A DNA stretch of 64,000 bases, taken from contig CAZBHS010000003.1 in assembly GCA_964491915.1 (NCBI GenBank), forward strand, positions 121,352 through 185,351, given 5' to 3'. Under the pieces are notes generated by a model. That model saw only the letters and a list, made by a program, of their open reading frames with translations. It was not told the origin of the DNA and searched no databases. The translations under genes and the position numbers were made by a program. Positions 48,401 to 56,949 of this stretch are shown here, piece after piece. This stretch comes from JAHELQ01 sp964491915 (lineage in GTDB: Bacteria; Acidobacteriota; Aminicenantia; UBA2199). How positions within the stretch are numbered: position 1 is the first letter of the stretch; each line of letters opens with the position of its first letter.

Positions 48401-50186
48401 GGCGCCCGATCGGTCGGCCCTGGTGTTTGAGCGGCGCTGGCTCACCTATGCAGGCCTCTTGGAGTCGGCGTTAAATATTGGCGGGGCGTTGCGGCAGACA
48501 GGCTTCTGCGACGGAGATATCGCCGCCATTGTTTTAGACCGTTCGGCTGAATTGCTTGTGGCTATCCTGGGTGTGATGGCCGTCGGCGGCGCTTATCTTT
48601 ATCTTGATCCCGCATATCCCGAGCAACGTAAACGGTTTATGTTGGATGATAGTGTTGCGTCTGTAGCCATTTGTTCTGCTGGTGATGATATAAATCTTCC
48701 AGCCGGTTGCCGTAACTTTTCTGTGGATACAGCTTTACTAAATAGGGGAGGGGCTGCCTGGCGTCCTCAAGCTATATCGCCTGAGTCCGCTGTCTATCTG
48801 TCTTACACGTCGGGCTCCACCGGAAAACCGAAAGGCGTTGTGATTCTGCACCGGTCAGTGGTGAATTTCATTCACGCCATGTTGGCCCATATCCCGCTAA
48901 CCTCTGCGGACCGGGTGCTCAGTTTGACCACCGCCTCATTCGATATTTTTGTGTTGGAGACATTGCTGCCGCTGGGGATAGGCGCTCGGGTGGTGTTGGG
49001 CAGCCGCCAGGAACAATTGGATATTCCTCTGGCCGCCAAAACCTTGATTCGTCACGATATCTCCCTTCTACAATTGACGCCTTCGCGTTTGCAGCTTTGG
49101 GTTTCCCATAAGGAATCCGCTCCAGTCTTGGGGCGAATAGACTATTTGGTGGCCGGTGGGGAAGCGTTCCCGCAGACTCTGGCGGAGCAACTGGTCGGCG
49201 TGACATCCGCACAGATCTACAATGTCTATGGACCGACCGAGACTACGGTTTGGTCTACTATTTGTCCGGTTGTTCCAGGGCGTGTCCCGACCATCGGCAA
49301 GCCGCTATTGAACAATCGCATTTATATATTGGGCGATGATGGAACGCCTCAACCGATTGGAGTACCCGGCGAATTGTTCATTGCCGGCGATGGGCTCGCA
49401 TCCGGGTATTTGAACCGGCCTGAATTGACGGACAATCGCTTTGTCTCTCCGGTCCATGTTGAGGAGGAGAGACTCTACCGCACCGGAGATCTGGCCCGTT
49501 GGCTAGCGGACGGGACCATCGAGTTCATCGGTAGAATCGATAACCAGGTCAAACTGCGCGGTTTTCGCATCGAATTGGGCGAGATTCAATCCTGTTTGTT
49601 GGCGCATCCGGATATTCGCGAGGTTGCCGTTTTATTGAAAAACGCACCGGGTGGTCCCGCATTGGGCGCTTATCTTGTGGCGGACCGGGAGTTTTCCGTT
49701 GCCCAATTGCGTCAATTTCTCTCAGATTCCCTACCTGATTATATGATTCCGGCGTTTTTTGTCACTCTTGAAGAAATTCCCCTGACACCCAATGGGAAAA
49801 CCGATATCCGCAGGTTGCGCCAGTTGGATGAACGGGTTGGCACCGGTACCGATTATATCGCGCCGGAAGCCGGAATGGAACAGGATATCGCTTCCATCTG
49901 GCGGGACGTTCTCGGGGTTGATAAAATCGGTAGTCACGACAATTTCTTCGCATTGGGAGGCAACTCCATGGGATTGATTCAGGTGAGCGAGAAATTGTCG
50001 AATCTCGTGGGCCGGCAAGTGCCGGTGGTCACATTGTATCGTTTTATGACGGTCCACACATTGGCCAAATCCTTTGCCGGCGAAGCGGGCGATACAATGA
50101 GAAAACAAGGGGTCCGGGACCGGAAAGATGAAATCGACAAAGGCAAGGCCCGTTTGAAAAATAGAATGAAAAGGAAGAGTAGGTAA
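39408..50186 (+). CDS. Hybrid PKS-NRPS KS-AT-KR-T-C-A-T-C-A(Gly)-T
   Basis: 3592 residues with an acidic leader before the KS (MNNMDGQPD). KS shows ACSTG near 184, EAHGSGT and NIGHLD. AT has GYSFGE near 630 and the specificity site Y-A-A-H, neither HAFH nor YASH. KR has TGGLGYVG near 1152 and a YTAAN active site. T is near 1433 (LGGDSL). Then C (HHIVFDG near 1615), A (A3 near 2085, code D-V-T-N-F-A-I-I-Y, not recognised), T (TGGHSL near 2484), C (HHIISDG near 2669), A (A3 near 3133, code D-I-L-Q-V-G-V-V-W, glycine-like) and T (LGGNSM near 3516). It ends with a strongly basic helix-like tail (KNRMKRKSR). The next gene, a KS protein, begins only 2 nt later. Confidence 0.92.
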   Translation: MNNMDGQPDTTGLEIAVIGMAVRFPDAGNIDEFWANLDQGVHSVRFFTDDQLMEKGVPIEISERPDFVKTNGATLAGKELFDAAFFGYIPDEAREMDPQIRIFHEVVWHALENAAYDPLAYKGLIGLYAGASPNFYWEALAKVASGETSASRLGANYGGDKDFLATRISYNLNLRGPSINLQTACSTGLVAIHLACQALLSGECDMALAGGVGISTRLTAGYIYQKGMISSPDGLCRSFDAASNGTTGGEGAGVVLLKPLEEALEGKDYIHAVIKGSALNNDGKSKVGFTAPSTAGQAGVIRSAYRAAGVDLGTISYIEAHGSGTSLGDTIEVEALKLAFGSMGHGAICLGSVKTNIGHLDAAAGIAGFIKTVLTLKNRKIPGTLHFETPNPNIDFENSPFYVSADAVPLHEKKFPLRAGVSSFGIGGTNAHIVIEEAPLISSFKKKPKNHPHLIPLSAKSEEALDENTADLAGYLAGSSDIDIADLAYTLQVGRADFRFRRFMIAKDVDELKLTLQNETSRGIVTSCVQRENPPVVFMFAGQGSQYPGMALHVYREFPQFKSRMDSLLDIAEGLGAGGCRNYLLSASNDDMNKIEGAAENSQLIIFMFEYAVARLLMDWGIRPDTVIGYSFGEYVAACVAGVFSAEDIMKVIWTRENLVQAQPVGGMLSVPMTHEEAAPFLTGDLSLAIDNGESCVLSGPLAELAKIEETLKSRRMLGVRLNIEYAAHSQLMAPAVKDLVGAVKGIRLSKGDIPAISGITGNFMTESQALDPGYWGEHLKRPTLFYQGICKLLDNETVFIEIGAGWDLCALVGRIVGSGAANRLVSLVPPAQKKQSPLDFWWKKIGQLWGHGITVDWAAVARREARYRLPLPGYPFQRQDFTLPERYHRQLLSGGGNSENTGTLRKRDSIDEWLYIATWKQSPAFSPAGITGPAGTVYLVFLDDMGFGEGILHELKQHDVTVISVTRGAVFAASGPDSYSVDPLDKSSYLSLAHDLKHRGLLPTRVIHTWSFDTSSSSLGLLSLVHWAAALGIAGDETPVKTLAISNGMQEVTGEESLDPLQSTVLGAVRVMGQEYLHMDCISLDISLPEPQPALTKQWAVQCIAELESESPDTHIAYRGRHRWIQSFESITPWKVGTPEYTLRQRGIYLVTGGLGYVGGRIASYLAKKTGGTLILTGRSPLTGKMEKRLAELRDLGAAVAYYPVDVGDKEQMNGLLISVLNEYGTIHGVVHAAGIPGGQLFKTMKDVAGEDIETQYRAKVIGPQVLADVFKDQNLDFCLLTTSIASVLGALGNSIYTAANRFADAFAVYQNQILSKQVWCSIDWDHWNDIDESEGIRLLDQMFSMPLPGRLIVSPLDLNARIRQWDKASLSADQMEDHDKHLALSQRQDRPMLTTPFVAAQTPLEQKLADIWAQFFGFTEVGVEDEFFELGGDSLKAMTVLLKINRSFDVEVPLSELFRLSTVRGMAGYIKSASKEESQIISPVEKKEYYSVSSAQKRMFLLQQIMPDTIGYNELSVVSLQGDFSLERFQEAVRSIIQRHECFRTSFFMVEGQPVQKILAEADFSIERLDFKESVDACIDGFVRPFDLSVPPHVRIAIVPQKEDQCFVLLDAHHIVFDGVSKAVFVEELMRLLEGESLPPITLQYKDYAEWQHRCRDQLKKQEAYWLDRFSGSIPSIQLPLDHPRPAVQDFSGGAVGFAIGQEETDVLIRVGRDNGITLYMMLVGIFSIFLSKLSRQHDVIVGTPTAGRGNLDISEIIGIFVNTICVRTHVDPGIRIIDYLHQVKETTLQAFENQDFQFEDLVEQLLINRDTGRNPLFDVLFVFHNVDGPVLGHPRRGSGELVSSTVNVAPRISKFDLTLNGEERNREIVLKFEYSTALFQETTMLRFVDYFKRIVSAVVNRPDTLISSIQLLDDEQRRQVLHVFNETAGLWPNGATLLDIYRGRLDRGRDDIALLDGNSALNAGQFHNNARRVAGDLQKRGFAPGMICAIKAERSMQMIVGIYAVILAGGAYLPVDAAIPDERLSFILKDSGCNFLLVDAGKTRSHSLEVEILELLLESGSGDTHLAAHASIYPETPAYIIYTSGSTGVPKGVVVEHRSVVNILSHLEELYPLAAGDAYLLKTNVTFDVSVTEIFSWIFGNGALAIPRPGIEKDVDALIDFIKRAGVTHANFVPSQLSVFIDYLRNSEDLKGLALKYIFAAGEAFFSNLAEILKQLQCPFRVDNIYGPTEGTIYATGYSLEDFSGNHWVPIGKPLKNIHCYILDPEGQPLPMLVPGELYLGGECVARGYLNRPQLTDEQFVKPVAGSGIDDGRLYRTGDIARWLEDGNIQYLGRVDHQVKIRGYRIELGEIENRMMQHPQIREAVVITRYDQSGDVFLCSFYTMTEAKNKGPLANETLLEFMARSLPEYMLPAHCIEVEDFDRTTTGKVDRRALETYRLPTHAASSKPINSLEERLLALWADVLGIGEEAIGRTANFFQTGGHSLKMASLLAKIAKTIGIKLSMMEAFHAPTIAGMARILREKGYEMDRGISFAEERDYYPVSPSQRRLYILQQIDPEGTAYHLPEIVSLPQNADLAGIEAAFERLIQYHESLRTSFHVVAGQTVQRIHKRVDFKIERHELDPATQVDGGRMREFIRPFDLAVPPLLRVASIKTAVGECLLVDMHHIISDGVSHRVLVNDFQAFFEGRGTEPPAIQYRDYCVWLQEELGGNHLENHRDFWLRQFDAGVPVLELPVDFQRPPVQSFAGRTIGFKLSQKDTADLYRLARDNDATLYMALLAMYSFLLSRLSGQNDLVIGTPVAGRGHAELERVIGVFINMMPMHCIVRYNLTFEDYLSHVREQSLAAFDHQGYPFDLLVDQLEVRRDTSRNPVFDAALMLQNFYRRNDGVDSEGSLQVEHGTSKFDITLYVEEGDRHLSVAFEYCTQLFKDETIERFAGYFREIVAAVCSEPHALLADISILPEQERKCVLEEFNQSAGDYPKNDSVFDLFKRQAEEAPDRSALVFERRWLTYAGLLESALNIGGALRQTGFCDGDIAAIVLDRSAELLVAILGVMAVGGAYLYLDPAYPEQRKRFMLDDSVASVAICSAGDDINLPAGCRNFSVDTALLNRGGAAWRPQAISPESAVYLSYTSGSTGKPKGVVILHRSVVNFIHAMLAHIPLTSADRVLSLTTASFDIFVLETLLPLGIGARVVLGSRQEQLDIPLAAKTLIRHDISLLQLTPSRLQLWVSHKESAPVLGRIDYLVAGGEAFPQTLAEQLVGVTSAQIYNVYGPTETTVWSTICPVVPGRVPTIGKPLLNNRIYILGDDGTPQPIGVPGELFIAGDGLASGYLNRPELTDNRFVSPVHVEEERLYRTGDLARWLADGTIEFIGRIDNQVKLRGFRIELGEIQSCLLAHPDIREVAVLLKNAPGGPALGAYLVADREFSVAQLRQFLSDSLPDYMIPAFFVTLEEIPLTPNGKTDIRRLRQLDERVGTGTDYIAPEAGMEQDIASIWRDVLGVDKIGSHDNFFALGGNSMGLIQVSEKLSNLVGRQVPVVTLYRFMTVHTLAKSFAGEAGDTMRKQGVRDRKDEIDKGKARLKNRMKRKSR

Positions 50187-50188
50187 TC

Positions 50189-53100
50189 ATGAATGAAGAG
50201 TTAGGAATCGACAATAACGAAACTGGTTTGGAGATCGCGATCATCGGGATGGCAGCCCGTTTCCCAGGTGCGGCTAGCATCGAGGAATTCTGGAACAATT
50301 TGCTGGATGGAAAAGAATCGGTCCGCTTTTTTACCAAAGAGGAATTGAGGGAGGCTGGAGTAGACGACGAATTATTGAACGACCCGGCTTATGTGCCGGC
50401 AGCAGCCATTGTCGAAGGGATTGATCTCTTTGATTCCGCCCTATTCAATTATACCCACCGTGAGGCTGAAATCATGGATCCCCAGACCCGGATGTTTCAC
50501 CAATGTGCATGGGAAGCTCTGGAAGACGCAGGATACAATACATTTGCCACACCTTTATTGACTGGGTGTTATGTAGGCGCTTCATCCCATTTTAATTGGG
50601 AAGCGGTAAGCTTGCTTTCCGGGCTCCGGGGCATTGTGGGGGATTTTGCCGCCGGCCATCTAGTGGACAAAGATTATGTGGCTACCCGTGTGGCTTACAA
50701 ATTGAACCTCAAGGGGCCGGCGGTCACCCTTCATTCAGCTTGTTCCACATCATTGGTGGCGGTTCACATGGCCTGCCAGGGACTCCTGAGCGGTGATTGC
50801 GACATGGCGCTCGCCGGTGGAGTGTCGGTTTCGATCGCACAGAAAAAAGGTTATCTCTACAACGAAGGAATGATTGCCTCTTCCGATGGTCACTGCCGCG
50901 CGTTCGATAGCGAGGCGGGAGGTACAGTATTTGGCTACGGCGCCGGAGTGGTTTTGCTTAAGCGGTTGGAAGAGGCGCGGGAAGAATTGGATCATATCTA
51001 TGCTGTGATCAAAGGGAGCTCTGTCAATAATGATGGTTCGGCAAAAGCAGGCTATACAGCTCCCAGCATCGAAGGGCAGGCTTCGGTGATCCGCAACGCG
51101 TTGCGCATGGCTGAAGTGGACGCTGAGAGTATCGGTTATGTGGAAGCCCATGGCACAGGAACCAATCTGGGTGACCCCGTTGAGATCGAAGGGCTCACTC
51201 TGGCTTTCAATACCGAAAAAACTGGTTTTTGCGGCCTTGGTTCCGTCAAGACCAATATCGGCCATCTGGATATCGCCGCCGGCATTGCCGGACTTATAAA
51301 GACCACCCTGGCGATTTATCACCGCCGCATCCCCCCAAGTCTTCATTTCAACACACCGAATCCCAATTTAGATTTAGCGGCTACCCCGTTTTATGTTGTG
51401 ACGAAGCCTCTCCCATGGACAGAGGGATCTTATCCGCTGCGGGCGGGGGTCAGTTCATTCGGCATCGGCGGCACCAATGCCCATGTGATATTGGAAGAAG
51501 CTCTGGATGTTAATGAACAGAATCATTCGCAACATCCCAAACAAAATCAAGAACTATTACTGCTCTCAGCCGCCACTCCAGAGGCCCTCGATCAAGTCTG
51601 CCAAAACATGGCAAACCACCTGGAGGCCCACCCGGAACTATCGTTGGCCGATGTCGCCTACACCCTGAAAGTTGGACGAAAATCACTGGCATACAGGGCC
51701 ATGCTAACAAAGGGGACAGATCCCGCGGGTTTACTCAAAGCCCATGTGGAAGAGGAAAATCCGCAGATTATCTTTATGTTCCCCGGCCAGGGAGCCCAAT
51801 ATGCCGGTATGGCATCGGATTTATACAAACACCAACCCACATTCCGCACCCATCTGGATGAATGCTTGCAAGAACTCAGTAAGTGGACCGATGTGAATCT
51901 CGCCGCTATTTTGTATCCCGATCATCACGGCGAAGACGGCGATGAACCAAATCCTATCAACCAGACGGCCATTACCCAGCCGGTCCTGTTCGCCATTGAA
52001 TATGCACTGTCCCGCTTGCTTATGAGTTTTGGTATCGAGCCCGCCGCCATGATCGGGCATAGTATCGGCGAATATGCCGCAGCCTGCCTGGCGGAGATGA
52101 TATCCCTCTCCGATGCCTGCCGTTTGGTGATTGCCAGAGGTAAGGGAATGCAGCGCATGCCCGCCGGAGCCATGGTGAGCGTCCCACTGCCGGAAGAGCA
52201 GGTACTGCCGTTAATTCCCGAAACGATCTCGCTTGCGGCTGTCAATAGCCCCACCAATTGTGTGGTGTCCGGCCCCTTCGCAGAGGTTGACGCGTTTGTC
52301 GCCACTCTGGAAGCCAAAAATCTTCCCTATCGCCGTCTGCACACGTCTCACGCCTTCCATTCAGCCATGATGGAGCCGATGAAGGGGCCGTTCGTGGAAG
52401 AGATGGCGGGGATTCAGATCAACGCTCCTTCTATCCCGGTCATCTCCAATGTCACCGCAAGCCCATTGAACTCTCCGCCGCCGGACTATTGGGGACGCCA
52501 GGTGCGGGAGGCCGTGCGCTTTTCCGACGGTATCCAATTTGTGGTTTCCCAATACTCGAATCCTGTGTTTCTTGAAATTGGACCCGGCAAAACCCTGAGT
52601 ACGTTTGTCCGCAATCACCAATGGGAAAACAATCCTCCCGGTATCCTGCACACAATTCGCCATCCCAATGAGCAGACAGCGGATGACGACTATCTGGCGC
52701 TTCAATTGGGACACATGTGGCTGCGCGGGATTGCTATCGATTGGCGGCAGACCTTCAGTGGAGAAAAGCGCAGGCGAGTCTCCCTGCCCACCTATCCATT
52801 CCAGCCCTATAGATTCGCGGTCCCGGAGGTCGGGGACGCGTTCAAATTAGAGCCCGGCTCTCAGCAGGAATGGTTCTACACTCCCGCATGGAAACCGGTC
52901 CCTCTTTGCGGACCAACAAATAAGGAAGAAGAGGATGCTCTCTGTTTGATATTTGGAGATGACGATGGATTGGCCCCTTCAATCTCCGACGCAATCTTCA
53001 GCCAAACAAAGATTCGCTGCATCTCGGTGCGGCCGGCAAACTCATTCGAAATTTTATCGAAAGATTCTTATGGTATGTCCCTTGATATAGAAGATGATTT

Positions 53101-56100
53101 CAAGCTTCTAATGGAAGATCTGGCTCAAAAAAAGAATTTTCCCGCGCATATCGTCTTCACGAATTGGTTAGCGGATGATTCCGATGCTGGTTTTTACGCA
53201 TTGCTTTTTCTAGCCCAGGCTATAAATGAAGCCAGAATCGAAAAAAACATCGATATCTTCACTCTTACCGCCAACATGCTGGATGTGGCGGGAAATCCCA
53301 TGTCCGCTCCTTTGCGCGCCGCTATGATGGGTCCGCTTCAAATCATTCCTCTGGAGTATCCGAATCTTTCTTGCAAACTGGTGGACATCGATTGCGCCGC
53401 CGACGAGCCAGGGCGTCTGCGTTGGTTGATGCCCCAATTGGCGTGGGAGATCGCGACCGGAGCGGGCGATTCGATCATCGCCTATCGGGGGAAGCAGCGG
53501 ATGAAGCAAGTTTTCGAGCCATCATCGCTCCCGCCTCAAGAAACCCTCGCTCCCATTCTCAAAGAGAATGGCGTCTATTTGATAACCGGCGGCCTCGGTG
53601 GGATCGGCTTGGAACTGGCAGGCTATTTAGCCGAAACCGTTTCAGCTCGTTTAGTGTTGCTTGGCCGCTCCGCATTTCCGCCAGAAGCGCAGTGGAACGA
53701 CTGGCTGGCAAGCCATGGCAATGGAGATCCGGTTAGCCGTAAAATACGGAAGCTCGAAGAAATCCGCGACAGCGGAGCTTCTCTTCTGGTACTCCAAGGA
53801 GATGTGGCGGATGTAACCGCGATGAAGAACGTCATGCAAGCCATTCATCACCAATTCGGAGCCCTGGATGGAATCATTCACGCAGCCGGTGTTCCCGGTG
53901 GAGGTGTCATTCAGCTCAAAACCCGGGAGAAAGCCGCAGCCATTATGCGTCCCAAGGTGGAAGGCACCATCGTATTGGATGATGTTTTCGCCGAAGATGA
54001 ACTTGATTTCTTTCTCATGTGTTCTTCAATCAACGCTGTGGTACCGATGGCCGGTCAGGTTGACTACACCGGGGCCAATGCCTTTTTGGATATCTATTGT
54101 TCATACCGCAACCGTCAAAGCTCTACTTTATATATGAGTGTCAATTGGGATCCATGGTTGGAGGTGGGTATGGCCGCAGAAGCCGCCAAAGAACCGGGAC
54201 CCCATCCATTGCTGGAATACCGGCTCAAAAACGCGGATTCCGCGATCGTCTATACCAGCTATTTTTCTTTGGACCGTCATTGGGTGCTGGATGAGCACCG
54301 GGTAGAGGAACAGGGCGTCATGACCGGTACGACCTATATTGAAATGGCCCGGGCAGCCGCCGCGCAATTCGCCAAACCGGACCGGGCCGTGGAGCTTCGG
54401 AATGTCAATTTCCTCTATCCGCTGATGGTGGGACCGTCTGAAGAACGGCAGGCCCGCCTGGTGTTGACCCAAGCGGAAGATCGCTTCGACTTCACAGTGG
54501 AATCAAAGCCCGGCGACGATTGGCTGACTCACGCCCGTGGAATTTTGGAAGTAGTCCCTCTGGAATGGGGAGATAGCGCTATTCAATTGGACCAGGCGAT
54601 GGGACGCTGCAAACCGGAAGACGCAGCTCCACGGAACGCGGATTCTTCACAGCAAGAGGGCATCCTCAAATTCGGTTCCCGATGGAAAGCGAGGGATTGG
54701 ATCAACTATGGGGAAAACGAAGGACTCGCCCGATTGGAGCTTCCCGAGAACCTGAGGGCTGATCTTGACGACTATCATTTCCATCCGGCCCTCATGGATT
54801 TGGCGACGGCCTTCCTCTACAACCGCTTCGGTGAAGGAAGCGGCTACATGCCTTTTTCCTATAACCGTATCACTATCAAAAAAACTCTCACCCCGGTGAT
54901 TTACAGCTATTGCAAGTTGTCTTCTCCTCTGGACGGCGACCGCGAATTTCTCACCTTTGACCTGACAGTGTTCAATGAAGCGGGGGATGAATTGGTGGAT
55001 ATCGCGGGCTTCACCATGATGCGTTTTTCCGATGATGTGAAAAACCGCATTGACAGCGAACAACCGGTACGCAAACCATCTTCCGTCGATACCGCCAATC
55101 CGCCGCAAGAAGTGAACTATGGCCTCAAACCCGCTGATGGGATTTCGATATTCGCCCGCCTGTTGACCGGCGGTTTTACTCGCCTGGCAGTCTCCATCGA
55201 AGATCTGAACCGTCGCTTNNNNNNNNNNGAAAATAGTCAAGCGGAGAGTCAATCGAAATCCACCGCCGGAAGCTTTCAGCCGCGACCGGGTTTGAGCAAT
55301 CCATTTGTCCAGCCGGAGCCCGGACTCGAAACTCAAATCGCCGGTATCTGGGGCGGTTTACTTGGGCTAGAATCTGTCGGAGCTCAGGATGATTTTTTTG
55401 AATTGGGGGGCGATTCCCTCAAAGCCATTACCGCTGGTGGACAATTGCACAAAGAAACAGGAATTCAAGTCCCTCTCAGCGAATTTTTCAACCGACCGAA
55501 TGTCCGCAAGTTAGCTCAATTTGTAAGGGAGTCGGGCGATTCAACCTTCACTTCTATTCCCAAAGCTGAAATTAAAGAGTATTATCCTCTTTCTCCGGCC
55601 CAGAAAAAATTGTATGTCATTCACTATCTGGAGCCTGACGGTATCTCGCTCAATCTTCCCAACGCCTTTATTCTCGACGGCCCGATCGAGGCTCGGTCGG
55701 TGCGGCAAGTATTCGAAGCCCTGATACAGCGCCATGAAGCGTTGCGCACTTCGTTTGAAACAGTTGACGGCTATCTGATGCAGAAGATCCACGATACAGT
55801 GACGTTCACACTCGAATACTCGGAAGCATCGGAAGATGAGGCCGCTGCAGCGGGCAATCGTTTTGTCCGGCCATTCTTTCTGGATCAGGCTCCTTTGATT
55901 CGTGGAGGCATGGTCAAATTGGCGGAAAATCGTCATCTATTGCTCATCGACGTGCATCACATCGTGTATGATCGCGTCTCCAAAGGAATTTTGTATCGCG
56001 AATTCCGGGAATTGTTGGCAGGCGAGGCTTTACCTCCGTTGACAGTCAATTACCGCGATTACAGCCAATGGCAAAGCAATGCGCAGGATTCCGGGGACTT

Positions 56101-56914
56101 TAAGCAACAGGAAGAATTCTGGCTTCAACGCTTTAAAGGGGAGGCGCCGCCGCTCACACTGCCAACCGATTTTCCACGGCCGGCGCGGCAAACCTTCGAC
56201 GCAGGGCATATCGCCTTCCAGATCGACTCTGAGGTAGCGGATAAACTCAAAGCGATGGCAGCCGCCGCAGGGGCGACGCTGCAAATGCTGATGCTCGCGA
56301 TATTCACCATTCTTCTCTCAAAACTCAGCGGTCAGGAGGACATTACTGTAGGCACTCCTATAGCCGGACGTTTCCACCCGGATTTGGAGGGGATAGTCGG
56401 AGTATTCATCAATTCGCTGGCATTGCGTAATTTCCCGGTCGCCGCAAAAACCTTCCGTCAATTTTTCCTCGAGGTTAAAGAGAATTCGCTTCAAGCCTAC
56501 CAAAATCAGGGGTTCCAATTCGAGGACCTGGTGGAGCGGTTGGGTATCGCCCGCGACACGGGCCGTAATCCTCTCTATGATGTGATGTTCGAGATGCAAA
56601 CTGAGATGGTGGAAGAGAACGTCGCCGGAGTTGAAGGTAGTGGACAAAAGATTAAACCTTTACTTCTAGCGGATGACAAAGTGCTCTTTGACATGGACTG
56701 GGTGGGGCTTGATATTCCCGGAGGCATCATCTTTCAAGTGAAGTACAACACGCGGTTGTTCGAACACGGAACAATGGAACTTTTCACCCGCTATTTTCAA
56801 ATCCTCACAACCCAGGCGCTGCTGACCCCGGACGCTTCTATCGGCGAATTGGAACACCGTCCGCCTGAAGAGATCAATCTCAATACCTATCAAGATGTGG
56901 AATTCGATTTTTGA
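50189..56914 (+). CDS. PKS-NRPS KS-AT-KR/DH-T-C (contains assembly gap)
   Basis: About 2241 residues; the exact length is unknown because of 10 Ns at 55219-55228. KS shows ACSTS near 182, EAHGTGTNLGD and NIGHLD. AT has a canonical GHSIGE near 622 and HAFH, so malonyl-CoA is likely. The KR core (TGGLGGIG near 1132, catalytic DYTGAN) is followed by a dehydratase (EHRVEEQGVMTG near 1368, HPALMD near 1530). A KR-type closing segment (GISIFARLL...VSIEDL) comes after that. T is near 1740 (LGGDSL) and the C domain motif is HHIVYDR near 1923 (Gly to Arg). The DH motif keeps His but has Glu and Thr where HxxxGxxxxP expects Gly and Pro. The N-terminus is acidic (MNEELGIDNNE) and the C-terminus is DVEFDF. 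An unsaturated C2 extension is expected if the DH is active. Confidence 0.9.
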   Translation: MNEELGIDNNETGLEIAIIGMAARFPGAASIEEFWNNLLDGKESVRFFTKEELREAGVDDELLNDPAYVPAAAIVEGIDLFDSALFNYTHREAEIMDPQTRMFHQCAWEALEDAGYNTFATPLLTGCYVGASSHFNWEAVSLLSGLRGIVGDFAAGHLVDKDYVATRVAYKLNLKGPAVTLHSACSTSLVAVHMACQGLLSGDCDMALAGGVSVSIAQKKGYLYNEGMIASSDGHCRAFDSEAGGTVFGYGAGVVLLKRLEEAREELDHIYAVIKGSSVNNDGSAKAGYTAPSIEGQASVIRNALRMAEVDAESIGYVEAHGTGTNLGDPVEIEGLTLAFNTEKTGFCGLGSVKTNIGHLDIAAGIAGLIKTTLAIYHRRIPPSLHFNTPNPNLDLAATPFYVVTKPLPWTEGSYPLRAGVSSFGIGGTNAHVILEEALDVNEQNHSQHPKQNQELLLLSAATPEALDQVCQNMANHLEAHPELSLADVAYTLKVGRKSLAYRAMLTKGTDPAGLLKAHVEEENPQIIFMFPGQGAQYAGMASDLYKHQPTFRTHLDECLQELSKWTDVNLAAILYPDHHGEDGDEPNPINQTAITQPVLFAIEYALSRLLMSFGIEPAAMIGHSIGEYAAACLAEMISLSDACRLVIARGKGMQRMPAGAMVSVPLPEEQVLPLIPETISLAAVNSPTNCVVSGPFAEVDAFVATLEAKNLPYRRLHTSHAFHSAMMEPMKGPFVEEMAGIQINAPSIPVISNVTASPLNSPPPDYWGRQVREAVRFSDGIQFVVSQYSNPVFLEIGPGKTLSTFVRNHQWENNPPGILHTIRHPNEQTADDDYLALQLGHMWLRGIAIDWRQTFSGEKRRRVSLPTYPFQPYRFAVPEVGDAFKLEPGSQQEWFYTPAWKPVPLCGPTNKEEEDALCLIFGDDDGLAPSISDAIFSQTKIRCISVRPANSFEILSKDSYGMSLDIEDDFKLLMEDLAQKKNFPAHIVFTNWLADDSDAGFYALLFLAQAINEARIEKNIDIFTLTANMLDVAGNPMSAPLRAAMMGPLQIIPLEYPNLSCKLVDIDCAADEPGRLRWLMPQLAWEIATGAGDSIIAYRGKQRMKQVFEPSSLPPQETLAPILKENGVYLITGGLGGIGLELAGYLAETVSARLVLLGRSAFPPEAQWNDWLASHGNGDPVSRKIRKLEEIRDSGASLLVLQGDVADVTAMKNVMQAIHHQFGALDGIIHAAGVPGGGVIQLKTREKAAAIMRPKVEGTIVLDDVFAEDELDFFLMCSSINAVVPMAGQVDYTGANAFLDIYCSYRNRQSSTLYMSVNWDPWLEVGMAAEAAKEPGPHPLLEYRLKNADSAIVYTSYFSLDRHWVLDEHRVEEQGVMTGTTYIEMARAAAAQFAKPDRAVELRNVNFLYPLMVGPSEERQARLVLTQAEDRFDFTVESKPGDDWLTHARGILEVVPLEWGDSAIQLDQAMGRCKPEDAAPRNADSSQQEGILKFGSRWKARDWINYGENEGLARLELPENLRADLDDYHFHPALMDLATAFLYNRFGEGSGYMPFSYNRITIKKTLTPVIYSYCKLSSPLDGDREFLTFDLTVFNEAGDELVDIAGFTMMRFSDDVKNRIDSEQPVRKPSSVDTANPPQEVNYGLKPADGISIFARLLTGGFTRLAVSIEDLNRRXXXXENSQAESQSKSTAGSFQPRPGLSNPFVQPEPGLETQIAGIWGGLLGLESVGAQDDFFELGGDSLKAITAGGQLHKETGIQVPLSEFFNRPNVRKLAQFVRESGDSTFTSIPKAEIKEYYPLSPAQKKLYVIHYLEPDGISLNLPNAFILDGPIEARSVRQVFEALIQRHEALRTSFETVDGYLMQKIHDTVTFTLEYSEASEDEAAAAGNRFVRPFFLDQAPLIRGGMVKLAENRHLLLIDVHHIVYDRVSKGILYREFRELLAGEALPPLTVNYRDYSQWQSNAQDSGDFKQQEEFWLQRFKGEAPPLTLPTDFPRPARQTFDAGHIAFQIDSEVADKLKAMAAAAGATLQMLMLAIFTILLSKLSGQEDITVGTPIAGRFHPDLEGIVGVFINSLALRNFPVAAKTFRQFFLEVKENSLQAYQNQGFQFEDLVERLGIARDTGRNPLYDVMFEMQTEMVEENVAGVEGSGQKIKPLLLADDKVLFDMDWVGLDIPGGIIFQVKYNTRLFEHGTMELFTRYFQILTTQALLTPDASIGELEHRPPEEINLNTYQDVEFDF
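55219..55228. other. Assembly gap (10 Ns) inside the PKS gene
   Basis: Ten unknown bases lie just after the KR-type closing motif and before the T domain. The frame continues across as written, but the true gap length is not known, so the linker may be longer or shorter. Confidence 0.99.
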
Positions 56915-56949
56915 CATAGATTTCTCCATTCCCAAATAAGGAGTAAACC

